This document shows, in pieces, positions 6,462 to 11,604 of a stretch of 15,085 nucleotides of DNA. Both the position numbers and the translations under genes were made by a program. The notes below the pieces were generated by a model. The model was not told where the DNA came from and ran no database searches. It saw nothing but the letters and a program-made list of their open reading frames with translations. The stretch's first letter is position 1; every line of letters begins with the position of its first letter. Source of the stretch: JBCBZH01 sp039815415 (GTDB lineage Bacteria; Bacteroidota; Rhodothermia; Rhodothermales; Rubricoccaceae); NCBI GenBank assembly GCA_039815415.1, contig JBCBZH010000081.1:1-15085 (forward strand), given 5' to 3'.

Positions 6462-7553
6462 ATGCCCTCCCCTCTCCATGTCGGCCTGATCTACGGTGGC
6501 CAGTCCTCTGAACATGAGATCTCGATTCGGTCGGCGCGGAGCGTCTTCGAAGCCCTCGATGCCGACCGGTATCGGGTCACGCTGATCCAGATCGACCGCG
6601 ACGGGCGCTGGCACATCGACGCCAGCCCGGACACGCTCTTCGCCACCGCCAGCGCAACGGAAGGAGCCCCTGCCCTGTTCGCACCGCAGGATCCCAACGG
6701 GCCGGTCTGGAGTGCCGAACCAGACGCTCACAGCTTCACGAGCCTGGACGCCATGGGCCTCGATGTGGCATTTCCGATGCTCCACGGCACCAATGGCGAG
6801 GACGGCCGCATCCAGGGCTTTCTGCAGACCCTCGGACTGGCCTACGTCGGCTGCGACGTGCTGGCCTCGGCGGCGTGCATGAACAAGGACGCCACCAAGC
6901 GACTCCTCGATCACGCGGGCCTCCCCGTCACGCCGTCCCGCACGCTCCGACCCAGCGACGCGGCCGACTTCGACTCGCTGGCCGAGGCCCTCGGTACGCC
7001 GCTGTTCGTCAAGCCCGCAAACTCGGGCTCGTCGGTGGGCATCACGAAGGTGGAGCACGCGCACCAGCTCGACGCCGCCCTCGAGCTGGCGTTCGCCTAC
7101 GACCGTACGGTGCTGGTCGAAACCGCCATCGAGGGTCGCGAGATCGAGTGCGCGGTTCTGGGCAACGAGACCCCCCATGCATCGGCGCCCGGCGAGATCG
7201 TCTCAACGGCTCAGTTCTACACCTACGACGCCAAGTACGAAGACCCCGAAGCCTCACGGATGGAGGTTCCGGCAGACTTGCCACCCGAGGTCTCAGAGCG
7301 CGTTCGCCAGCTCGCGCTGGCGTCCTACGTCGCGCTCGGCTGCGAGGGCATGGCCCGCGTCGATGTGTTCGTGACGCCGGAGCACGAGGTGCTCATCAAT
7401 GAGATCAACACGATCCCGGGCTTCACGGACCGCAGCATGTACCCGGTGATGTGGGCCCACGAGGGCCTCGAGTTGGCGGCGCTCGTGGACCGTCTCATCG
7501 AGCTGGCGCTTGCCCGCCACCAGCGCGATGCCCACCTCTTGACGATTCGATAG
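6462..7553 (+). CDS. ddl: D-alanine--D-alanine ligase
   Basis: 363 residues. This ATP-dependent cytoplasmic enzyme joins two D-alanines to make the dipeptide used in peptidoglycan precursors. The N-terminal motif is IYGGQSSEHEISIRSA (10-25), with the substrate-binding Glu. The ATP-grasp segment LFVKPANSGSSVGITKVEH (181-199) follows, then LVETAIEGREIECAVLGN (218-235). The omega loop is YTYDAKYEDPEA, of the D-Ala (KY) type rather than the D-lactate type of VanA. Metal-binding residues are EINTIPGFTDRSMYP (314-328). All expected parts are present at normal length. It is followed 5 nt later by murF, whose enzyme uses the dipeptide, so the two are almost surely cotranscribed. The leader holds a near-copy of the iterated word (TCGCCAGTTCG). 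Confidence 0.97.
   Translation: MPSPLHVGLIYGGQSSEHEISIRSARSVFEALDADRYRVTLIQIDRDGRWHIDASPDTLFATASATEGAPALFAPQDPNGPVWSAEPDAHSFTSLDAMGLDVAFPMLHGTNGEDGRIQGFLQTLGLAYVGCDVLASAACMNKDATKRLLDHAGLPVTPSRTLRPSDAADFDSLAEALGTPLFVKPANSGSSVGITKVEHAHQLDAALELAFAYDRTVLVETAIEGREIECAVLGNETPHASAPGEIVSTAQFYTYDAKYEDPEASRMEVPADLPPEVSERVRQLALASYVALGCEGMARVDVFVTPEHEVLINEINTIPGFTDRSMYPVMWAHEGLELAALVDRLIELALARHQRDAHLLTIR
7082..7091 (+). repeat. Iterated word CGAGCTGGCG
   Basis: 10-of-11 copy (last base T) in ddl, sense, read GAG CTG GCG (E-L-A). Confidence 0.8.
7304..7314 (-). repeat. Iterated word CGAGCTGGCGA, exact
   Basis: Full 11-mer antisense in ddl, read CGC CAG CTC GCG (R-Q-L-A), a different frame from the sense copies in the same gene. 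Confidence 0.85.
7499..7508 (+). repeat. Iterated word CGAGCTGGCG
   Basis: 10-of-11 copy (last base C) near the ddl 3' end, sense, read GAG CTG GCG (E-L-A). Confidence 0.8.
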
Positions 7554-7558
7554 CCCCC

Positions 7559-8845
7559 ATGCCGTTCTCCACCGACACCCGCACCCTGCAGCCCGGCGAC
7601 ACGTACGTCGCCATTCGAGGCGACGTGCACGACGGTCACCGCTTTATCCCACAGGCGCTCGCAGCCGGGGCCATCGGCATCGTGACCGAGAAGGACGTAG
7701 ACGTGCCAGAGGGCATTGAGGTCACCCAGGTCGAGAGTTCCATCGGCTGGCTCGTCGAAAACGCCAGCGCGAAGGTGCGCGCTTCGGACGCTCGGGTGGT
7801 CGCCATCACCGGGTCGGTGGGCAAGACGACAACGCGGGCCGCCATCGAAGCGGTCGCGAGCGAGAGCTTCCACGTGGTGGCCTCGGAAGGCAACAAGAAC
7901 ACGCCTCTCGGGCTGTCGCTGATGCTCGTCAACCGCGAGATCCCGAGCGGCGCCGTGCTGGTGCTCGAGATGGGCGCCCGGCTGCCCGGCGACATCCGTG
8001 AGCTGTGCGAGGCGTTCCCGCCCGACGTCTCGGTCGTCACTACGGTCAAGGCTGTACACGTCGAGACCCTGGGAAGCATTGAGGGTGTGGCGCGCGAGAA
8101 GAGCGAGATCGTTCGCGCCCTCGGCCCCTCCGGCATCGCCTGCCTCAACGGCGACGATCCGCGCGCCCGCGCGATGGCGGACCTTCACGAGGGCACATCC
8201 CTCTTCTTCGGCACCGGCCCCGACTGTGACCTCGGCCCCGACCTCGTCACCACCACGCTGCCCATTCTTGGCGACCATGCCATGCACACGGCGCTCTCTG
8301 CCTTCGCAGTCGGCCGCGCGCTCGGCATGGACGACGACGCCATTAACCGCGGGCTGGCGAACATCGCTCCCGAGAAGGGCCGCCTCGTCCGCCTGGACGG
8401 TGCCAACGGGAGCACGCTCATCGATGACACCTACAATGCCTCCCCGGATGCCGCCGTGGCCGCGCTCCGCGTGCTCCGTCAGCTCGAGGGCAATCGCAAA
8501 GTGGCTTGTCTGGGTGACATGCTCGAGTTGGGCGAGACCGAAGTTGCCCAACACGCCGACGTACTCCGGGCTGCGGCGGAGCACGCTGACCTCGTGGTGG
8601 CAGTCGGCCCCATCATGAACCAGGCCGCCGACGGGCTGGCGATCGAGACCGTCGCCAGCTCGACTGAACTGGCCGAGCAGATTCGGACAGGCAAAGCAGG
8701 CTTTCCGCAAGCTGGCGATATCGTGCTGGTCAAGGGCTCACAGGGCACCCGGATGGAACGCGTGAGCGAGGCCCTGCTGCACCCCGACCTCGACCCAGCG
8801 GACGTGCTTCCACGGCAGTCCACGAGTTGGAAGCAGATCGCGTAG
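7559..8845 (+). CDS. murF: UDP-N-acetylmuramoyl-tripeptide--D-alanyl-D-alanine ligase
   Basis: 428 residues from ATG 7559 (the frame extends upstream inside ddl, but those residues are not Mur-like). The enzyme adds D-Ala-D-Ala to the UDP-MurNAc tripeptide with ATP, the last cytoplasmic step of pentapeptide synthesis. The N-terminal domain has STDTRTLQPGDTYVAIRG..DGHRF (4-28). The P-loop is ITGSVGKTTT (83-92), followed by EGNKNTPLGLSLMLV (110-124). The central domain has LEMGA (136-140), the segment AREKSEI (178-184) with the probably carbamylated Lys, and LNGDDPRA. The C-terminal domain carries DDTYNASPDAAVAALRVL, the MurF-type version, and GDMLELG. MurE is less likely given these and the ddl partner. 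Slightly short for the family but complete. Confidence 0.95.
   Translation: MPFSTDTRTLQPGDTYVAIRGDVHDGHRFIPQALAAGAIGIVTEKDVDVPEGIEVTQVESSIGWLVENASAKVRASDARVVAITGSVGKTTTRAAIEAVASESFHVVASEGNKNTPLGLSLMLVNREIPSGAVLVLEMGARLPGDIRELCEAFPPDVSVVTTVKAVHVETLGSIEGVAREKSEIVRALGPSGIACLNGDDPRARAMADLHEGTSLFFGTGPDCDLGPDLVTTTLPILGDHAMHTALSAFAVGRALGMDDDAINRGLANIAPEKGRLVRLDGANGSTLIDDTYNASPDAAVAALRVLRQLEGNRKVACLGDMLELGETEVAQHADVLRAAAEHADLVVAVGPIMNQAADGLAIETVASSTELAEQIRTGKAGFPQAGDIVLVKGSQGTRMERVSEALLHPDLDPADVLPRQSTSWKQIA
8350..8360 (+). repeat. Iterated word variant CGGGCTGGCGA
   Basis: One-base variant (A3 to G) inside murF, sense. The same variant recurs at 8632-8642, and in complement at 4862-4872 and 10910-10920, suggesting a consensus CGRGCTGGCGA. 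Confidence 0.65.
8632..8642 (+). repeat. Iterated word variant CGGGCTGGCGA
   Basis: Second copy of the CGG variant in murF, only 10 nt from an exact copy in the opposite orientation at 8652-8662. Confidence 0.65.
8652..8662 (-). repeat. Iterated word CGAGCTGGCGA, exact
   Basis: Full 11-mer antisense in murF, read GCC AGC TCG (A-S-S). With the variant at 8632-8642 it forms an inverted pair. Confidence 0.85.
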
Positions 8846-8865
8846 TGGATCGGCGAGGATGCCGT

Positions 8866-8877
8866 GGGCGTACGCCC
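8866..8877. promoter_or_regulatory. Perfect 12-bp palindrome GGGCGTACGCCC
   Basis: It lies in the 54-bp gap between murF and the first CIA30 gene, 22 nt before ATG 8900. Its 8-bp core GCGTACGC recurs just before the second CIA30 gene (9441-9448). Possible operator, or a remnant of the duplicated upstream region. Confidence 0.35.
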
Positions 8878-8899
8878 GGCCTACCCTGCACAGCATCCC

Positions 8900-9433
8900 A
8901 TGACCCTGTTCGACTTCGAGTCCCCGTCGGACGCATGGCGCGTCGTCAACGATGGGGTGATGGGAGGCCTCTCGAAGGGTGCGTTCACGATCACTGATGG
9001 GATCCTCGCATTCACTGGGACGCTGGTCACCCAGGGTGGCGGCTTCACATCCGTTCGTGCGCAGAAGCGGGTGGACCTCTCAGCCTATGCGGGCATCGAG
9101 CTGAGGGTCCGAGGAGGTGGCCGAACCTTTGAACTTGATGTCGGCGACGGAACCCGCCAGGTGTTTCGTGAGGTCTCGCGCCGCGCCGCGTTCCCGACCT
9201 CTCCAGACTGGCAGACTATCCGCATCCCATTCAGCTCGCTGCAGACGAGCGTGTACGGCCGGCCCGTGAAGACCAAGCCCCTTAATCAGGCTCGCATCGA
9301 GAGCCTCAGCCTGTTCATCGTCGACCAGAAGGACGGCCCGTTCCACCTCGATGTGGACTGGATTCGCGCGTATTCCTCCGACGAGCCCGCCAATCACCAG
9401 CTCGAGACGGGCAGCTCGCGGATCGAGGCGTAG
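8900..9433 (+). CDS. CIA30-family protein, form without signal peptide
   Basis: 177 residues from ATG 8900. A GTG at 8864 would add 12 residues (MGVRPAYPAQHPM) with no export signal. The family hallmark FDFESPSDAWRVVNDGVMGG opens the domain at residue 4, and FTGTLVTQGGGFTSVR and DVDWIRAY close to the end complete the jelly-roll typical of CIA30/NDUFAF1-related proteins. In mitochondria this family is a complex I assembly factor. Bacterial members are of unknown function and share a carbohydrate-binding-like beta-sandwich. By hand alignment about 60 percent of positions match the next gene. No signal peptide or lipobox is visible, so it seems cytoplasmic, unlike its neighbour. It may be read through from murF (54-nt gap). 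Confidence 0.85.
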   Translation: MTLFDFESPSDAWRVVNDGVMGGLSKGAFTITDGILAFTGTLVTQGGGFTSVRAQKRVDLSAYAGIELRVRGGGRTFELDVGDGTRQVFREVSRRAAFPTSPDWQTIRIPFSSLQTSVYGRPVKTKPLNQARIESLSLFIVDQKDGPFHLDVDWIRAYSSDEPANHQLETGSSRIEA

Positions 9434-9440
9434 ACGATAG

Positions 9441-9448
9441 GCGTACGC
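9441..9448. promoter_or_regulatory. Palindrome GCGTACGC before second CIA30 gene
   Basis: An 8-bp perfect palindrome ending 5 nt before ATG 9454, matching the core of the palindrome at 8866-8877. Confidence 0.3.
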
Positions 9449-9453
9449 ACTCC

Positions 9454-10038
9454 ATGCCTTTGCCTCTACTCCTCATCGCCGCAGTATGGCTTGGTGGCTG
9501 CGACGCTCCACCACCGCCAGCCCCCACCCAGTCGTCTCCGACGGTTCGGTTGCTGTTCGACTTCGACGATGCTACCGATCAATGGCGCGTGGTCAATGAC
9601 GGCGTGATGGGAGGCCTCTCCCGAGGCGCCTACACGGTCTCTGAGGGGGTGCTGACCTTCTCCGGGACCCTCGTTACTCGAGGTGGCGGATTCACGTCCA
9701 TCCGCACACCCAAGCGGGTCGACCTCTCCGGCTTCGACGGCGTCGAGCTGAGGGTGCGAGGCAGCGGTCGCGAGTTCGAGGTGGAAGTGGACGACGGGAC
9801 CCGATTCCGACGCTTCCGGTCCGTCTCTCGACGGGCCCCCTTCCCAACCACTGCCAACTGGCAAATCGTCCGAGTGCCCTTCGCCTCGCTCCAGTCCAGT
9901 GTGTTCGGCCAGCGCGTTCGCGCGCCTGCCATCGACCCCTCGCAGGTTCAGAGCTTCAGTCTGTTCATCGCGGACGGCCAGGATGGCCCCTTCCGGCTTG
10001 ACGTGGACTGGATCCGGGCGTACCGCGACGACACCTAG
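9454..10038 (+). CDS. CIA30-family lipoprotein, tandem paralogue
   Basis: 194 residues. The start MPLPLLLIAAVWLGGC gives a lipoprotein signal with an LGGC lipobox (Cys16), then a proline-rich tether DAPPPPAPTQSSP. From residue 30 the CIA30 domain follows the upstream gene closely: LFDFDDATDQWRVVNDGVMG, FSGTLVTRGGGFTSIR and DGPFRLDVDWIRAY. This is a tandem duplication in which one copy carries, or has gained, an export signal. It probably sits on the periplasmic face of a membrane; the substrate is unknown. The gap to the upstream gene is 20 nt, so they should be cotranscribed. Its TAG stop overlaps the opposing dehydrogenase stop within a single CTAG. Confidence 0.87.
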   Translation: MPLPLLLIAAVWLGGCDAPPPPAPTQSSPTVRLLFDFDDATDQWRVVNDGVMGGLSRGAYTVSEGVLTFSGTLVTRGGGFTSIRTPKRVDLSGFDGVELRVRGSGREFEVEVDDGTRFRRFRSVSRRAPFPTTANWQIVRVPFASLQSSVFGQRVRAPAIDPSQVQSFSLFIADGQDGPFRLDVDWIRAYRDDT

Positions 10039-10880
10039 AGGAACAGCTTTGCCACGGCGGTGATGTTCTCACCGCCGTGCCCGGCCTCCTGCGCGCGGGC
10101 GTATACGGCACGGGCCAGGTCCGTCGTGGGTGCGTCCGTCGCCAGCTCGAGGGCATAGCGCAGGTCCTTCTCCACGAGGTCGATAGGGAACAACGGGTCG
10201 AACGCGCCCGCCGCCATGGCGCGCAACGCACCGCCTGCTGCCGGGCTGGTCACCGGGACAGCGGTGAGCACCTCCACGATGCGGTCGTCCTCGAGGCCTG
10301 CTCCACGAAGAGCGCCGAACAGCTCCCCCATCGCAGCCACCTGCGTGGCAAAGAGCGCGTTGACTGCCAGCTTCATGGCTGCGCCCTGCCCTGTCGGCCC
10401 GACGTGGTGGATGACACCGCTGTACGCGTCCAGAACCGGCCGCGCACGGTCCAACGCGCTGGCGTCACCGCCGACGAGCGAGATCAGCGCCCCGGCATCG
10501 GCTTGCGGACGCGAGCCCGCGACGGGCGCATCCAGGAATGTGGCTCCGCGCTCCACCATTCGATTCGCCAGCTCGTGGACCCACGCAACGGTGAGCGTGC
10601 TGGCGTCGACGGCAACCGCTCCATCGGCGAGCCCGGCGAGGGCTCCGTCTTCCCCGAGCCACACGGACTGCGAGGCGTCGTTGTCCGTTACCATGCACAG
10701 AACCACATCGGCACTTTCTGCAGCCTCCCGAGGAGTCATGGCGACGGTGGCTCCGTGCGATGCGAGATCTGCGGCACGCTCGGGCGAGCGGTTCCAGACC
10801 GTGAGCGTGTGCCCGGCGTCGAGCTGGCGAGCGGCCATCCGGGCGCCCATCGCGCCGAGACCGAGAATGGAGACGTGCAT
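10035..10880 (-). CDS. NAD(P)-dependent beta-hydroxyacid dehydrogenase (3-hydroxyisobutyrate dehydrogenase family)
   Basis: 281 residues. Rossmann dinucleotide loop GLGAMGARMA (7-16), then VWNRSPERAADL. Asn30-Arg31 after the second strand suggests NADP rather than NAD. The substrate loop VDASTLT (91-97) and FLDAPVAGSRPQADAG (115-130) follow. The catalytic lysine is Lys170 in GPTGQGAAMKLAVN, and the C-terminal all-helical domain has FPIDLVEKDLRYALE. All family landmarks are present at normal length. It oxidises a beta-hydroxyacid or reduces a semialdehyde such as succinic semialdehyde or tartronate semialdehyde; the exact substrate is not readable. It lies 64 nt downstream of the Crp/Fnr regulator on the same strand, which may control it. 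Confidence 0.9.
   Translation of the reverse strand: MHVSILGLGAMGARMAARQLDAGHTLTVWNRSPERAADLASHGATVAMTPREAAESADVVLCMVTDNDASQSVWLGEDGALAGLADGAVAVDASTLTVAWVHELANRMVERGATFLDAPVAGSRPQADAGALISLVGGDASALDRARPVLDAYSGVIHHVGPTGQGAAMKLAVNALFATQVAAMGELFGALRGAGLEDDRIVEVLTAVPVTSPAAGGALRAMAAGAFDPLFPIDLVEKDLRYALELATDAPTTDLARAVYARAQEAGHGGENITAVAKLFL
10139..10149 (-). repeat. Iterated word CGAGCTGGCGA, exact
   Basis: Full 11-mer, sense in the dehydrogenase, read GAG CTG GCG ACG (E-L-A-T). Confidence 0.85.
10565..10575 (-). repeat. Iterated word CGAGCTGGCGA, exact
   Basis: Full 11-mer, sense in the dehydrogenase, read GAG CTG GCG AAT (E-L-A-N). Confidence 0.85.
10820..10830 (+). repeat. Iterated word CGAGCTGGCGA, exact
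   Basis: Full 11-mer antisense in the dehydrogenase, read CGC CAG CTC GAC (R-Q-L-D). Confidence 0.85.
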
Positions 10881-10909
10881 CCGTGAATCGTGCTGGTGAG
10901 TCCGCAGAA

Positions 10910-10920
10910 TCGCCAGCCCG
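10910..10920 (-). repeat. Intergenic iterated word variant CGGGCTGGCGA
   Basis: One-base variant in the 64-bp gap between the Crp/Fnr regulator and the dehydrogenase, so no protein constraint explains it. It overlaps the GATTCT element at 10906-10911. Confidence 0.65.
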
Positions 10921-10944
10921 ACGGCGTCGCACCTTTACATGGGT

Positions 10945-11532
10945 TCAGATCGTCGCCAGCTCGCGACGGACACGCGACAGATGCACGTCGGTCATGCCGA
11001 GATACGACGCGAGGTGGTAGAGCGGCACCCGCTGCACAAGATCTGGCCGCGTCTCGAGCAGGTCCGCGTAGCGCTCCGAGGCGCTCTTGAGCATCAGGTC
11101 TCGCGCCTTGCGCTCCTTTCGGGCGAGAATCGTCTCGGCCAGCTTGCGCCCCAGCCGCTCGAACGCCGGATCGGCGTCCATCAGCTCGGAGAAGGCCCGA
11201 TACGAGCTGGCGAGAACGGTCGTCGCCTCCAACGCCTCAATACCGTAGAGCAGCGGCACGCCAAGTTGTGCCGACGCCACGGCACCTGCGAACTCGCCTT
11301 CCACCACAAACGCCTTGTTGGTCTCGCGTCCGTCGGAGCCGGGGTAGTAGAACCGCAGCAGGCCCTCCGCTACGAAGAGGATGTCGTGCCGATCGTCTCC
11401 GGGCAGGGCGAGTGCCTCACCGGCCTCCACACGTCGCATCTCAAACCGGTTCGCCAGCTCGAGCTGACGGTTGGCGTCGAGCGGGGCCCAGCGGAGGGCC
11501 GCGTCGAGGAAGGCTCGGATGGGTTCAGCCAT
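10945..11532 (-). CDS. Crp/Fnr-family transcriptional regulator
   Basis: 195 residues. An N-terminal cyclic-nucleotide-binding-like beta roll (about 10-120) has the pattern RRVEAGEALALPGDDRHDIL followed by FVAEGLLRFYYPGSDGRETN, typical of the Crp/Fnr branch common in Bacteroidota-like bacteria. A long dimer helix follows (LMDADPAFERLGRKLAETIL). The C-terminal winged helix has VPLYHLASYLGMTDVHLSRV at about 168-187 as the recognition helix pair. The arginines and glutamate that bind cAMP in E. coli Crp are not clearly present, and no Fnr-type cysteine cluster is seen, so the ligand is unknown. Probably controls the downstream dehydrogenase or itself. Complete, no signal peptide. Confidence 0.9.
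   Translation of the reverse strand: MAEPIRAFLDAALRWAPLDANRQLELANRFEMRRVEAGEALALPGDDRHDILFVAEGLLRFYYPGSDGRETNKAFVVEGEFAGAVASAQLGVPLLYGIEALEATTVLASSYRAFSELMDADPAFERLGRKLAETILARKERKARDLMLKSASERYADLLETRPDLVQRVPLYHLASYLGMTDVHLSRVRRELATI
10953..10963 (-). repeat. Iterated word CGAGCTGGCGA, exact
   Basis: Full 11-mer at the very 3' end of the Crp/Fnr gene, sense, read GAG CTG GCG ACG ATC then stop. Confidence 0.85.
11203..11213 (+). repeat. Iterated word CGAGCTGGCGA, exact
   Basis: Full 11-mer antisense in the Crp/Fnr gene, read CTC GCC AGC TCG (L-A-S-S). Confidence 0.85.
11451..11461 (-). repeat. Iterated word CGAGCTGGCGA, exact
   Basis: Full 11-mer, sense in the Crp/Fnr gene, read CTC GAG CTG GCG AAC (L-E-L-A-N). 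It is followed on the plus strand by the near-copy GAGCTGACGG. Confidence 0.85.
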
Positions 11533-11604
11533 GCTGCAAGGATACCCCGGGCCAGAATCAACGTTGCGTGCACTGTGAGGATCTGGCGATAGGGGGCCCC
11601 AACC

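Noticed and set aside
6291..7178. Minus-strand open frame of 295 codons opposite GNAT/ddl
   Set aside because: Antisense shadow of two conserved genes; composition is unlike a folded protein.
7325..8710. Minus-strand open frame of 461 codons across ddl and murF
   Set aside because: It lies antisense to two well-identified enzymes and has the Arg/Gly/His/Val-rich makeup of a GC-rich shadow frame, with no recognisable domain.
10077..10886. Plus-strand 269-codon frame opposite the dehydrogenase
   Set aside because: The opposite strand encodes a complete hydroxyacid dehydrogenase with all motifs.
782..11461. Reading the CGAGCTGGCGA copies as a CRISPR array or transposon ends
   Set aside because: The copies are single, scattered, in both orientations and embedded in intact genes, with no regular spacing, no transposase and no target duplications.
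782..11461. Reading the word as Chi or a chromosome-segregation (KOPS-type) signal
   Set aside because: Those words are strongly skewed to one strand; here 9 copies are on plus and 7 on minus with no switch point.
11533..11604. Crp/Fnr box or terminator between the large regulator and the Crp/Fnr gene
   Set aside because: Only a lone TGTGA half-site and a bare GGGGCCCC palindrome are present; neither forms a convincing dyad operator or stem-loop.
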